A stretch of 64,000 nucleotides of DNA, taken from contig CAJJBF010000001.1 in NCBI GenBank assembly GCA_905182375.1, forward strand, positions 1 to 64,000, read 5' to 3'. Under the pieces are notes generated by a model that saw nothing but the letters and a program-made list of their open reading frames with translations, was not told the origin of the DNA and searched no databases. Positions within the stretch are counted from its first letter, which is position 1, and each line of letters starts with the position of its first letter. This DNA comes from Flammeovirgaceae bacterium UBA4465. GTDB taxonomy: Bacteria > Bacteroidota > Bacteroidia > Cytophagales > Cyclobacteriaceae. The translations under genes were made by a program, and so were the position numbers. Shown here piece after piece: positions 49,602-59,469 of the stretch.

Positions 49602-49605
49602 TAAA

Positions 49606-50199
49606 GTGGTAGGTGCAATACTCAATTCATATTTTGATCTAAACAAAACTGAAGCGGGCTGTGATGAAGTGGGAAGAGGATGCTTAGCGGGACCGGTCGT
49701 AGCGGCAGCGGTCATCTTACCTAAACATTTCAAACATGATTTTCTAAATGACTCTAAGAAACTTAGCATTTCTCAGCGCAAATTACTTAAAATAGAAATA
49801 GAAAATGTGGCGTTGGCTTATGGTATTGGTGAGGTTTCTCCTCAAGAAATTGATGATATCAATATTCTTAATGCCTCATTTTTAGCTATGCATAGGGCTA
49901 TTGACCAGTTAAAAATCAAACCCGAACTCCTTCTCATAGATGGCAATAGGTATACCCCTCACTGTTCTATCCCTTATCAATGCATAATAAAAGGTGATTC
50001 GAAATTCTTTTCAATAGCCGCCGCTTCAGTACTTGCTAAAACGTATCGCGACAAGCTCATGCAAGACTTAGCAAAAGAATATCCTCTTTACAGTTGGGAA
50101 ACCAACGTGGGCTATCCTACCACCGCCCATCGACAGGGGATTCGCAAACAAGGTATCACACCCTATCACAGAAAAACATTTCAACTTCTACCTAAATAA
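49606..50199 (+). CDS. rnhB: Ribonuclease HII
   Basis: This roughly 197-residue enzyme cuts RNA in RNA-DNA hybrids and at single ribonucleotides. The active-site acid patch is [20 protein letters not shown] (Asp and Glu near residue 19), with further aspartates in NDSKKLS and LLIDGN. A GTG at 49606 is the likeliest start, only four bases after the stop of the BNR gene; an upstream in-frame start at 49573 overlaps that gene and is less likely. Confidence 0.9.
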   Translation: MVGAILNSYFDLNKTEAGCDEVGRGCLAGPVVAAAVILPKHFKHDFLNDSKKLSISQRKLLKIEIENVALAYGIGEVSPQEIDDINILNASFLAMHRAIDQLKIKPELLLIDGNRYTPHCSIPYQCIIKGDSKFFSIAAASVLAKTYRDKLMQDLAKEYPLYSWETNVGYPTTAHRQGIRKQGITPYHRKTFQLLPK

Positions 50200-50226
50200 T
50201 CACAAGGTCTATTTAATTTAGCCCCT

Positions 50227-51003
50227 ATGTCAATCATTCATCTTGTTTCCTGGAACGTTAATGGCATTCGTGCTATTATGAAAAAAGATTTTTTCAAAGA
50301 TCTGAAGGTCTTAAATCCAGATGTGTTGTGCCTGCAAGAAATTAAGGCACAACCTGAAGATGCTCAAAAAGCATTTTCGGTAATAGAAGGTTACCACATT
50401 TATACCAACTCATCTAAAGCAAGAAAGGGATATTCTGGAACTGCCATTTTATCCAAAGAAAAACCGTTAAATATAAGGTTTGATATGGAAGTGGAAGAAC
50501 ATGATCAAGAGGGCCGTGTGATTACCGCAGAGTTTGCCTCTTATTTTTTAGTCACCGTTTATACACCCAATTCAGGAGAAGGTTTAAAAAGATTAGATTA
50601 TAGGACGAGATGGGATGTCGCATTTAAAGCATACATTTTAAGTTTAGAGCAAACAAAACCTGTAGTTATTTGCGGGGATCTCAATGTAGCCAACAAGGAA
50701 ATTGACATTGCACGGCCTAAACCCAATTACAATGTGTCGAGTGGATATACTCAAAAAGAAATTGACGGTTTAGAAAGCTTATTAAGTGCGGGATATTTAG
50801 ATACATTTAGGAAGTATTATCCCGAGGAGATTAAATACAGCTGGTGGAATTACCGATTTCAATCAAGAACAAGAAATGTAGGTTGGAGAATAGACTATTT
50901 CCTGGCCTCGACAGCCCTTGAAGGACAACTTGATGATGCCTTAATTTACAATGAAGTAATGGGTTCCGATCACTGCCCGATAGGGCTTAAAATCACTATC
51001 TAA
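50227..51003 (+). CDS. xth: Exodeoxyribonuclease III (AP endonuclease)
   Basis: This 258-residue repair nuclease of the exonuclease III/EEP family has SWNVNGIRA at the start, CLQEIKAQPED (metal-binding Glu near residue 38), YTPNSGEG near residue 115, GDLNVAN near residue 153 and GSDHCPIGLKI at the C-terminus with the catalytic histidine. It cuts DNA at abasic sites. It begins 28 bases after rnhB, with both genes in repair. Confidence 0.93.
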   Translation: MSIIHLVSWNVNGIRAIMKKDFFKDLKVLNPDVLCLQEIKAQPEDAQKAFSVIEGYHIYTNSSKARKGYSGTAILSKEKPLNIRFDMEVEEHDQEGRVITAEFASYFLVTVYTPNSGEGLKRLDYRTRWDVAFKAYILSLEQTKPVVICGDLNVANKEIDIARPKPNYNVSSGYTQKEIDGLESLLSAGYLDTFRKYYPEEIKYSWWNYRFQSRTRNVGWRIDYFLASTALEGQLDDALIYNEVMGSDHCPIGLKITI

Positions 51004-51012
51004 CATTGACCT

Positions 51013-52095
51013 ATGGAAAACACTCGCATCCCGTTACATCATGTCCACGAAGCACTTGGAGCTAGAATAATTCCCTTTGGTGGGTTCGAAATGCCGGTAA
51101 GATACAGCTCGGATAAAGAAGAACATTTAGCAGTAAGAAATGGCGTAGGTGTATTTGATGTCTCTCATATGGGCGAATTTCTTGTTGAAGGGCCTTATGC
51201 CCTAGCCCTGATTCAAAAAGTAACGAGTAACGATGCAGCTAAACTTATAGATGGTCAAGCGCAGTATTCATGTCTACCCAATTATGAGGGAGGCATCGTA
51301 GATGATTTGATTGTCTATAGGTTCAATATAGAAAAATATTTATTGGTCGTCAACGCTTCCAATATTGAAAAGGACTGGCTTTGGATTTCAGCCAACAATG
51401 ACATGGAGGCCTCTTTATCTAATATCTCAAAAGATTATTGCCTCTTTGCAGTACAGGGACCCAAAGCTTTGGACGTATTGCAATCCATCACAGAAGTTGA
51501 TTTGGCCGCGATCAAGTTTTATCATTTCCATGAAGGCTCCCTAGCCGGCATAGATGGGATCATCATCTCAGCTACAGGCTATACAGGCGCAGGTGGATTC
51601 GAATTGTATGTTAAAAATGAACAAGCAGAATCTTTATGGAATCAAATATTTCAGGCTGGAACTGAATATGATATCAAGCCGATAGGTTTGGGTGCGCGAG
51701 ATACCTTGAGACTAGAGATGGGCTATTGCTTATATGGAAATGATATCGATGATAAGACTTCTCCTCTTGAAGGAGGTCTGGGATGGATTACAAAGTTTTC
51801 AAAATCCTTTATCAATTCGGCAGCGCTCGCCTTACAGAAAGAAAAAGGAGTTCAGAAAAAATTAATCGCTTTTGAAATCGATGGCAAAGGCATCCCAAGG
51901 CATGATTATCCCATTATGAATTTGGAAGGTGTCATCATGGGTAAGGTCACTTCAGGAACCATGAGCCCATCCTTAAATAAAGGTATTGGCATGGGCTATG
52001 TCCCTATTGGCGACCATCAAATAGGGACCGAAATTTTCATCGAAATTCGCCATAAAAAAGTATCCGCTATCATTTGTAAGACTCCATTTTTATAA
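51013..52095 (+). CDS. gcvT: Aminomethyltransferase (glycine cleavage T protein)
   Basis: This 360-residue T protein moves the aminomethyl carbon to tetrahydrofolate. It shows [21 protein letters not shown] near residue 22, the catalytic aspartate in FDVSHMGEF near residue 50, [11 protein letters not shown] near residue 193, and [14 protein letters not shown] near residue 228. It follows xth by nine bases. The H and P proteins are not in the window. Confidence 0.94.
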   Translation: MENTRIPLHHVHEALGARIIPFGGFEMPVRYSSDKEEHLAVRNGVGVFDVSHMGEFLVEGPYALALIQKVTSNDAAKLIDGQAQYSCLPNYEGGIVDDLIVYRFNIEKYLLVVNASNIEKDWLWISANNDMEASLSNISKDYCLFAVQGPKALDVLQSITEVDLAAIKFYHFHEGSLAGIDGIIISATGYTGAGGFELYVKNEQAESLWNQIFQAGTEYDIKPIGLGARDTLRLEMGYCLYGNDIDDKTSPLEGGLGWITKFSKSFINSAALALQKEKGVQKKLIAFEIDGKGIPRHDYPIMNLEGVIMGKVTSGTMSPSLNKGIGMGYVPIGDHQIGTEIFIEIRHKKVSAIICKTPFL

Positions 52096-52099
52096 GCTT

Positions 52100-52810
52100 A
52101 TGGCCCTAACTATAGAGGTTTGTCTCACGCCTAAGTTAATCAATCAACACCTTCTCGAAGGGAAAATTGCCGTTGTGGTGGATATATTTCGGGCAACTTC
52201 CTGTATGATCACTGCATTGGTGGAAAATGTGAAAGCCATTTATCCTGTGAGTACCGTGGAGGCATGCTTAAGCCTAGGAACTCAGGGGATGCTCACTGCG
52301 GGAGAACGTGGGGGTATCAAAATAAAAGGGTTTGATCTAGGTAATTCGCCTTTTGACTACATGGGTAAAGTCTCTGGAAAAGAGGTAGCTGTATCTACAA
52401 CCAACGGTACAATGGCTATAGAAAAATCAAAAAATGCTGAGCAGGTGATCATTGGCTCATTTTTGAACATTACAGCTACGCTGAACTATTTAATCGATCA
52501 AAACTTACCTGTGGTTATTCATTGCGCGGGTTGGAAGGAAGCGCCCAATATAGAAGACACCTTGTACGCTGGCGCCTTAACGTATCAACTGATGGGTCAT
52601 GATTTTCTCACTGAGAATGATGCGGCTAAAATGGCCTTAGATTTTTATCTCCAAAATAAGAATTCCTTATTGAAAATGGCATTAAAATCTGACCATGCCG
52701 AACGACTTAAAAAATTTGGAATAACTAAAGATCTTAATTTTTGTCTTCAAGTAGATAAGTATCCCCACCTCAATGGCAGATTGATGGGTTCAAAAATTGT
52801 TAAAATCTAG
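52100..52810 (+). CDS. comB: 2-phosphosulfolactate phosphatase (ComB family)
   Basis: This 236-residue protein shows VVDIFRATSCMITALVEN near residue 26, TAGERGGIKIKGFDLGNSP near residue 73, and the catalytic segment VSTTNGTMAI near residue 98. ComB removes phosphate from 2-phosphosulfolactate in the coenzyme M route, but many bacteria carry it without that pathway. No comA, comC or other sulfonate genes are nearby. It starts five bases after gcvT and overlaps the convergent DUF2721 gene by 11 bases. Confidence 0.88.
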   Translation: MALTIEVCLTPKLINQHLLEGKIAVVVDIFRATSCMITALVENVKAIYPVSTVEACLSLGTQGMLTAGERGGIKIKGFDLGNSPFDYMGKVSGKEVAVSTTNGTMAIEKSKNAEQVIIGSFLNITATLNYLIDQNLPVVIHCAGWKEAPNIEDTLYAGALTYQLMGHDFLTENDAAKMALDFYLQNKNSLLKMALKSDHAERLKKFGITKDLNFCLQVDKYPHLNGRLMGSKIVKI

Positions 52811-53210
52811 TCCGCCTACCCAATTCCATTTTGGATAATTCAAGATCCAGCGCTTTGGTTGAAATCTGTAACTCCCGTAGGGAATAAATCAAAGAAGCCA
52901 ATAATAAGATCAAAGAAAAACCAAACAAATAGCTGCCAAAATCAAGCTGACCAGAAAAAATAAAAATCATACTTAATACACAAAAGAAAAAACTCAGCAC
53001 CCCCAAAATTTGCATATCTCGAATCAACGTCAACCTTCTTCTTAAATTTTTAATTTGACCCATAATGAGGACTTTATCGTCGTGCTCCAAATATTTTTTA
53101 TGTAATTCTCGTATGATTTGGGCAATCACCAAAAATCGATTGGTATAGGCCAGCAATAACAAAGAAATCGCTGGGAAAAGTAAAGCCGGTATATTGATTG
53201 AAATGACCAT
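52800..53210 (-). CDS. DUF2721 membrane protein
   Basis: This 136-residue protein begins with a hydrophobic segment (IPALLFPAISLLLLAYTNRFLVI), has a basic cytoplasmic loop (GQIKNLRRRLTLIRDMQILG), then two further spans and a charged C-terminus. The pattern is that of DUF2721, whose function is unknown. It is the last gene of a minus-strand group whose upstream member is the MazG-like gene, with no gap between them. Confidence 0.78.
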   Translation of the reverse strand: MVISINIPALLFPAISLLLLAYTNRFLVIAQIIRELHKKYLEHDDKVLIMGQIKNLRRRLTLIRDMQILGVLSFFFCVLSMIFIFSGQLDFGSYLFGFSLILLLASLIYSLRELQISTKALDLELSKMELGRRTRF

Positions 53211-53537
53211 TTATTTCAATTTAGGATTGCTCTTATGACGCAGGTGATCTCTGAAATCCTTTTTTTTAAAGTTGTTTTCTAATGCTTCTGTCAAATCAAT
53301 ACCTGTCTGATTGGCCAAGCACATCAAAACCCATAAAATATCCGCCATTTCATCGGCCATATCATAGACTTCATCTGATTTTTTAAAGGACTGATCACCA
53401 TATTTTCTCGCTATGATGCGCGCCAATTCCCCTACCTCCTCTGACAATATAACCATATTAGTTAATTCACTGAAATAGCGAACTCCTGTGGTATTGATCC
53501 ATGCATCCACTTTTTCTTGGGCTTCTTTGATTTCCAT
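53211..53537 (-). CDS. MazG-like nucleotide pyrophosphohydrolase
   Basis: This 108-residue, all-helical NTP pyrophosphatase has metal-binding acids in LSEEVGELARIIARKYG (EExxE) and the second-helix pattern MADEMADILWVLM (ExxD). It hydrolyses non-canonical or excess nucleoside triphosphates. Its stop abuts the start of the DUF2721 gene, and it lies 21 bases after yicC, forming one transcript. Confidence 0.9.
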   Translation of the reverse strand: MEIKEAQEKVDAWINTTGVRYFSELTNMVILSEEVGELARIIARKYGDQSFKKSDEVYDMADEMADILWVLMCLANQTGIDLTEALENNFKKKDFRDHLRHKSNPKLK

Positions 53538-53558
53538 CAGGTCACGGTCATTTAAGGT

Positions 53559-54440
53559 TTATAAAATATTAAGGATTTGCTCTTTAATTTTCTCTAGCTC
53601 CTCCTTCATCCCCACCACTGATCTTTGAATACCTGCATCATTGGCCTTGGAGCCTATGGTATTAATTTCTCGACCCAATTCTTGACATAGAAATCCCAAT
53701 TTTTTCCCGCTTGCACCTTTATCATCACTGATTACATCAATAAAATAATCTAAATGACTGCCCAGTCGTATTTTTTCTTCTGTGAGGTCTAACTTTTCAA
53801 TATAATAGATCAATTCTTGTTCAAATCTATTTTCATCTACTTGAACCCGCTGCTTGATCTCTTCTAACGATTGATGAATTCGACTTTTTAAATTTTCTAT
53901 TCTTCCTGGGTCTCGTTCTTCCACCTCACTAAGTCCGTTTCTAATTTTTTGATGAGACGCGACCAAAGCTTCTTGTAAATTTGCTCCTTCCTGAAGTCTG
54001 AATTGATTACAATTAGCTACTCCCTCCAAAAGCACTTCTTTGAAGGCTTCAAAAGAAATGTTTCCTTCTGTATGCTCTTCGTGCAATATGACATTGGGCA
54101 TGTTCATAGCCATCTTGAATAAAGCCACTTTTCCTGATGCTCCCAAATCTCCAGACAATTGCTCTAGACGCTTATAATAGGCGTCGAATAATTCCTGATT
54201 GATCTGAATCGGTGGTTGCTCGAAACTTTTAAGCTCAAAATGAACCCCCAAATTGATTTTACCTCTACCCAATTCTTTTTCGAGAAGTGCCTTTATTTCC
54301 ATTTCCCATTTTAAACATGCTCGAGGTAATCGAAAGGAGGCATCAAAAAACTTACTATTGAGCGTCTTGATCTCAACTTTTAAAGAATATTTCTCGGTAA
54401 TTTTTTCAGCGGAACCAAAACCCGTCATTGATGTAATCAT
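53559..54440 (-). CDS. yicC: YicC-family endoribonuclease
   Basis: This 293-residue protein begins with SMTGFG, the family's invariant N-terminus, then VEIKTLNSKFFD near residue 22. The C-terminal domain has GSHLDYFIDVI, GKKLGFLCQELGREINTIGSKAND and VGMKEELEKIKEQ. YicC proteins are RNA endonucleases linked to RNA turnover in stationary phase. It starts nine bases after the stop of the large outer-membrane protein gene. Confidence 0.9.
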   Translation of the reverse strand: MITSMTGFGSAEKITEKYSLKVEIKTLNSKFFDASFRLPRACLKWEMEIKALLEKELGRGKINLGVHFELKSFEQPPIQINQELFDAYYKRLEQLSGDLGASGKVALFKMAMNMPNVILHEEHTEGNISFEAFKEVLLEGVANCNQFRLQEGANLQEALVASHQKIRNGLSEVEERDPGRIENLKSRIHQSLEEIKQRVQVDENRFEQELIYYIEKLDLTEEKIRLGSHLDYFIDVISDDKGASGKKLGFLCQELGREINTIGSKANDAGIQRSVVGMKEELEKIKEQILNIL

Positions 54441-54449
54441 AGTACAATG

Positions 54450-57400
54450 TTAAAAGTCTAAGCCTAATGAAAGGGTGAATTTTGCAGATTTTATCTCAAA
54501 ATCCTCCAAAGGTCTGGCATAATCAAGTTTGAGATAATAACCCAATAATGCCGTTCGGAGTCCAAAACCATAGCTTGCCAGCCACGGGCTGGCATAGTTC
54601 GCTACATTAGCTTTAAAAGGAGTCTCTTCGTAATCAATAAAAATAATACTATTTTTTCGTGTAATAGGGATTTTTCCATCCCAAGCAGAACCAATATCAG
54701 TAAAAGCTACCAACATGAAATTTCTAAAAAAAGTAGACTTCACTGGGAATCTTGACAAATATTGAAATACTGGAAATTTCAATTCCATATTTACCAACAG
54801 AGCAGCAGTACCATATTTCTCATTCAAATCATAGCCCCGCATGTGGTTTACAAATTCTGTGAAAAGCAAATTACTATTATCGATTTCGTTAGCTACGGTC
54901 AAAGGATCCCCTCCAGAATGTTCTTTAGTACGGGCTAATACCCAATTAGGTACTCCTCCTAAAAGAAATTTTTGTGGATTAGGACCAAATGATTTTCCCA
55001 TATATATACGGGTAGCCAATGTCAGTTCATTATGAATTTTTTGATAATGTCTCAAGTCAAACCTAAACACATTAAATGATTGATTTTTAGAAAATGATTG
55101 ATTGTAGTGAAACTCTACTAGGGCCCTCGTCCCTTGTAAAATATTAAACCCTCTTTCATCTGTATTGTCAAAAACGCCTTTTAATTTAAAGCCCATATAC
55201 AAAATGCGACTGTCCTTAGCATAATCAGCAGCATTGGTATTTACACTTTCATATTGTAGATTATTGAAACTGGTTTGCTGCAAAAAGGTATTCAACTCAA
55301 GTCTAAATTTATTAGTAAAGGGGACTGCTGCTCCCGCTATCAATCCATTTAATTTATAGGACTGTCTTAAGAAATTTTCGTCATCATTTTCAAGATAGAT
55401 GGATTGTCGAATCAACCGAACTTTAAAATCCATCCAGTATTTCAAATACTTGTACTCTGCAAAAAAATCGCCTTGGTCAAAACTGCTCGTCACCATACCC
55501 CCTGCATTGATTACATGATTTCCCAGAATGTCTGACACCTGTATTTCTGCAGTTAAACCAAACCCTCTGAGTGGATCCAAGACAAAATCATTGATGAGGT
55601 TGTTTGAACTGAATCGAGGTTTATATGTCCGAGGTCCCCACACCTCATTTTCAATGGTTAAACGTTGGTAATTTTTAAAAAAAGAATCTATTTTCAACCC
55701 ATTATTTGATCCTCCTTTAACCTCTCTTTCTTCAAATTTATAATTTTCTGTATCTATATAATCGGGCTCCTGAGATTGATTAGGCTCGGCAAAAACAAAC
55801 GCATCTGGATCCATGACTGGTGCGAATACCTCATTTTGGGTACTGTCCACATTCAATGGTTCTTCTTGGGCTTGAATTAATAGGCTATCTTCTCTCGCTT
55901 TGACTTTCGCTTTTTCTCTTTTTAGCTTCTCCATCTTTCTCCGATCAAGAACCTTGGCAATATATTGACCCTGTCTGATTTTTTGACGGTTCGTTTCAGT
56001 GGTGAATTTGGAAGACTCAATATCTATGTTGGGATAATAATAAATATGATCCTCTCCTTCGTTATAAGCTATAAAAACCATCCCATTATCATTACCAAAA
56101 TGCAAATCAAACTCTTTTAAGCTGCTATTAAAATTGGTTACTTGGGTTTGAATACCCTGAGTCATTTCATATTTAAATACATTGGTAATGCCCCTTTGAT
56201 CACTTAAAAAATATAATTCCGATTGATTTTTAAATATGGGTTTCGTATCTCGAGTGTTCGTGTTGGTCATTCTGAAATATTCGCGGGTTGTTGTATCTAT
56301 ATCGAATAAAAATAAATTAAAATGAGGATTGAAATATTTGATGCTTGTATCCGAAATATTTAACGCGTCCGAGGGACGATTGGAACTAAAAACAATGGCC
56401 GCAGTACCGGGTATGAAGGTTGGGTCAATGTCATCAAAAATATCAGAAGTAATTCGGCGAACTGAATTTCTCAATACACTGACAAGAAAGAGATCACTTT
56501 TTCCATCCGTATCTCCACTTATAATGGCCAATCTACCATTTTGATTCAAAGAAAAACTTTTGATTTGGTTGAACCTTGTGAGGGGTTTTTCATTGAGAAG
56601 ACCCGTTTCAATTTGATAACTCGCTAGGTATAAAAATCCCCGTTTAAAATAAATAATTCCCAATGTATTGTCTCCAGAAAAATCTAATAGAGGAAGATCT
56701 TGATCCACATGTTCTGCCTCCACTTGATACCCTCCTTGAAGGATTCGCGTTTTATTTCCCGTATCTCTATCTCTCAGATAAATAGAAATCTTGCCAAATG
56801 AATTTTCAGTATAGGCAATGTATTTGCCCGATTCACTGACTGCTACATCGTTAAAATATAGGTTTTCTTTTTTATTTGTGGCAATGATTTTTTCTTTAGC
56901 TAAAGGCTCATAATTGGTATCAATTAGATCTTTTCCAAAGGCATAATAATTTTTCCAATTTTTAGAAAATTGATTATAACTAATTCCTAGCGTATTGCTT
57001 ATGCTCACATCCTCTTTGTGCATAATTCTTGTTAAATTAAGAATATTCGATATGTTGGAAGCCCCATATTTAATAGCGATGTAGTTCCATATGGCTTGTC
57101 CCAAGACACCCGCCTGATCACCTTGAAACTTTTTTTCTTTCTTAATGTGCTTGGCATCTAAATAATCTCTTATAAAATCATCCATTTTTAAATCCCATCC
57201 ATAGGCCAAATACCTTGCTGCTCCATCTATAAACCATTCAGGAAGCTTTAGAAGATGTGAACTTTGAAAAACTTCTTTAAGACTTCCACCGAAAAGCATA
57301 TCGTTGATTAAAGTACGCGATAAAAGATAAATAAGCTCTTCTTTAAATACCTGAACCGTTCCTGGGTTTGCAATTTCAAGTTGAAGCTTGATAAATTCCA

Positions 57401-57743
57401 TTTCCCCCCCAATCGTGAAAACAGAACCATCAATGCCTATGTTACTTTGCTGAAGATCATTGTAAGAATTATAAATGACAATTTTAGTTTTAGCACTGGG
57501 AGCATAGCCCAACACATCTGTCAACCTATTAAATTCATCTTCTAAATAGTCAATGGCCTCTTTGGCATATTTCCCTCCTTCATCATAATAATAAACATCG
57601 AAATGGCTGGTAGTATAAAACAACCAATTAAATTTTTTATATTGAATTCTATTTTGACCAAATTCTGTATCATAATATTGACCAAACGAGGTTGAGATTG
57701 ATAGTATATACATAAGCAGAAATATGACTTTTTTATAATTCAT
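54450..57743 (-). CDS. Large envelope protein: peptidase-like, TolB-like propeller and beta-barrel
   Basis: This 1097-residue protein follows a signal peptide (about residues 1-21 ending in SFG). Residues 40-270 resemble a peptidase MA-like domain (HFDVYYYDEGGKYAKEA; LPEWFIDGAARYL in place of a zinc HExxH). Residues about 290-600 are PD40/TolB-like propeller repeats (AIVFSSNRPSDALN, ELYFLSDQRGITN). A Lys/Arg/Glu-rich linker is followed by about 400 residues of alternating strands ending in LDYARPLEDFEIKSAKFTLSLGLDF, typical of an Omp85-like outer-membrane barrel with a terminal Phe. The combined layout is found in Bacteroidota; its function is unknown. Confidence 0.75.
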   Translation of the reverse strand: MNYKKVIFLLMYILSISTSFGQYYDTEFGQNRIQYKKFNWLFYTTSHFDVYYYDEGGKYAKEAIDYLEDEFNRLTDVLGYAPSAKTKIVIYNSYNDLQQSNIGIDGSVFTIGGEMEFIKLQLEIANPGTVQVFKEELIYLLSRTLINDMLFGGSLKEVFQSSHLLKLPEWFIDGAARYLAYGWDLKMDDFIRDYLDAKHIKKEKKFQGDQAGVLGQAIWNYIAIKYGASNISNILNLTRIMHKEDVSISNTLGISYNQFSKNWKNYYAFGKDLIDTNYEPLAKEKIIATNKKENLYFNDVAVSESGKYIAYTENSFGKISIYLRDRDTGNKTRILQGGYQVEAEHVDQDLPLLDFSGDNTLGIIYFKRGFLYLASYQIETGLLNEKPLTRFNQIKSFSLNQNGRLAIISGDTDGKSDLFLVSVLRNSVRRITSDIFDDIDPTFIPGTAAIVFSSNRPSDALNISDTSIKYFNPHFNLFLFDIDTTTREYFRMTNTNTRDTKPIFKNQSELYFLSDQRGITNVFKYEMTQGIQTQVTNFNSSLKEFDLHFGNDNGMVFIAYNEGEDHIYYYPNIDIESSKFTTETNRQKIRQGQYIAKVLDRRKMEKLKREKAKVKAREDSLLIQAQEEPLNVDSTQNEVFAPVMDPDAFVFAEPNQSQEPDYIDTENYKFEEREVKGGSNNGLKIDSFFKNYQRLTIENEVWGPRTYKPRFSSNNLINDFVLDPLRGFGLTAEIQVSDILGNHVINAGGMVTSSFDQGDFFAEYKYLKYWMDFKVRLIRQSIYLENDDENFLRQSYKLNGLIAGAAVPFTNKFRLELNTFLQQTSFNNLQYESVNTNAADYAKDSRILYMGFKLKGVFDNTDERGFNILQGTRALVEFHYNQSFSKNQSFNVFRFDLRHYQKIHNELTLATRIYMGKSFGPNPQKFLLGGVPNWVLARTKEHSGGDPLTVANEIDNSNLLFTEFVNHMRGYDLNEKYGTAALLVNMELKFPVFQYLSRFPVKSTFFRNFMLVAFTDIGSAWDGKIPITRKNSIIFIDYEETPFKANVANYASPWLASYGFGLRTALLGYYLKLDYARPLEDFEIKSAKFTLSLGLDF

Positions 57744-57746
57744 GTT

Positions 57747-58784
57747 TCAACGAAGGGGATTTACCTCAAAAGATATTTTTTTTCCAAAGCAAATATGGTC
57801 TGCCAAACTCATTGCAAAACACGGAATCAAAGAGACTCCCTTACTTCCAAAACCATTAAATATAGCCACATTTTTATGTTTGTGATGAAAACCTACAAAG
57901 GGCTTTCTATCGAAAGTAGCAGGTCTCAATCCTGCCTGATGTTTCAACACCTTCAAATTTCCATTATATAACTTACTTAACCTATTCAAGAGTTCCCGAC
58001 TTCCTTTTTCGGTAGGCTCCTCGTTTTGATTTTGATTGTCATAGGTAGATCCCACTCTCAAATAATTTTTATAAGGCAGCATAAAAATACCTTTACTTAC
58101 CACATGGTCAATAGTTACACTACATGAAACATCTAAAATTTCCCCCTTTACTAATCTAAATTTTAAATCAGACCACAACGGGTTAATTCCTGCCATTGGC
58201 CCTTCACAGAAAATAATTTGATCCGCCACAAAGGGTCCTAGTTTTATTTTCTCTTCCTCCATTTCTAATGCTTCAGAAGGTACGTTCCATTCAATATACG
58301 AATCTTGGGCTTTAAAATATTTTTTACATTCACTTACCAAAGTGGCTACATCAACCATGCCAGAATTATTTACAAAGAACCCTCCCAAGGGGTCTAGTAA
58401 TTGATCCACCCCTATGGAATGATTCGAAGTTGATTTGATGTAGGGTGCATAGCCCAGCTCCACAGTTCTCAAAGACCAATCATTTTGTTCTTCAATGTTA
58501 TTGAACGGGCGATAGATAGTTTTGCTAAAATGAAACCTCGCATTCATTTTTTTTTCTAAATCTTGGTAGTAATTGGAGAGGTTTGGAAACAACTCATCTG
58601 CCAACCAAGTTTTGGCCATTTTACGCCCTGTGATAGGATTGTACAAACCCGCTGCTACTTTTGATGAGCTTACGATCGGGTTATTATCCAAGATCATCAC
58701 ATGTTTTCCTCGTTTTTCGAGCTCCAAAGCCAATAAACTTCCAGCCAGACCCTGCCCTACAATCAAAATATCTCGCTTTTGCAT
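57747..58784 (-). CDS. FAD-dependent oxidoreductase (DAO family)
   Basis: This 345-residue flavoprotein has the N-terminal dinucleotide motif ILIVGQGLAGSLLALELEKRG, then AAGLYNPITGRKMAKTW near residue 44, and the closing FAD segment IFNGFGSKGVSLIP near residue 312. The family oxidises amines or amino acids, such as glycine or D-amino acids. It precedes the large envelope-protein gene by three bases, so they share a transcript. The substrate is unknown. Confidence 0.85.
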   Translation of the reverse strand: MQKRDILIVGQGLAGSLLALELEKRGKHVMILDNNPIVSSSKVAAGLYNPITGRKMAKTWLADELFPNLSNYYQDLEKKMNARFHFSKTIYRPFNNIEEQNDWSLRTVELGYAPYIKSTSNHSIGVDQLLDPLGGFFVNNSGMVDVATLVSECKKYFKAQDSYIEWNVPSEALEMEEEKIKLGPFVADQIIFCEGPMAGINPLWSDLKFRLVKGEILDVSCSVTIDHVVSKGIFMLPYKNYLRVGSTYDNQNQNEEPTEKGSRELLNRLSKLYNGNLKVLKHQAGLRPATFDRKPFVGFHHKHKNVAIFNGFGSKGVSLIPCFAMSLADHICFGKKISFEVNPLR

Positions 58785-58830
58785 CGTCTTACCGACTTTT
58801 TAAGCAAATTTGCAGTAAAATGTATTATTT

Positions 58831-59469
58831 ATGGACGTAAAATCCTTTGTATTCAACGCTTTCTACGAAAATACTTATTTATTATCCAGTTCTAACCTTG
58901 AGACACTCATTTTAGATCCCGGCTGCTATGAAGATTTTGAAAAAAAAGAACTGATAGACTTCATAAAAACAAATAAATTAAAGCCAATTGCCATCATTAA
59001 TACCCATTGCCACATCGATCATGTGCTTGGTAATGATTATTTAAAAAAATTATATGAAATCCCCTTGTGGATTCCAGCTACGGAAAATAATTTACTGAAA
59101 TCTGTCTCGACCTATGCACCCACCATGGGTATTCAAAATTATCAGGAAGCCCAACCCAACAAATTACTCAGCGAAAAGGATGTGATTGCCTTTGGGTCTG
59201 ACAAATTAGAAATCTTGTATGCACCTGGCCATTCTGAAGGGCATCTAATGTTCTACCACGCCGCTGACAAATCTCTCATGGCTGGAGACGTAATTTTTCG
59301 TGAAAGTATTGGTCGAACGGATCTTCCTGGGGGTGATTTTAATACCTTGGAAGAAAGTATCAAAAATCAAGTATATACCCTGCCAGAAGCCGTCAAAATT
59401 TATCCTGGTCATGGCCCCAGTACTACGGTTGGTCATGAAAAAGAAAACAATCCCTTTGTAAAACCTTGA
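58831..59469 (+). CDS. Metallo-beta-lactamase-fold hydrolase (glyoxalase II-like)
   Basis: This 212-residue enzyme has the binuclear zinc motif NTHCHIDHVLGN near residue 55 and further ligands in APGHSEGHLMFY near residue 132, MAGDVIF and YPGHGPSTT near the C-terminus. It is smaller than true glyoxalase II and resembles the general MBL hydrolases of Bacteroidota that act on thioesters or glutathione-type adducts. Its stop overlaps the TTG start of pssA by three bases. Confidence 0.88.
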   Translation: MDVKSFVFNAFYENTYLLSSSNLETLILDPGCYEDFEKKELIDFIKTNKLKPIAIINTHCHIDHVLGNDYLKKLYEIPLWIPATENNLLKSVSTYAPTMGIQNYQEAQPNKLLSEKDVIAFGSDKLEILYAPGHSEGHLMFYHAADKSLMAGDVIFRESIGRTDLPGGDFNTLEESIKNQVYTLPEAVKIYPGHGPSTTVGHEKENNPFVKP

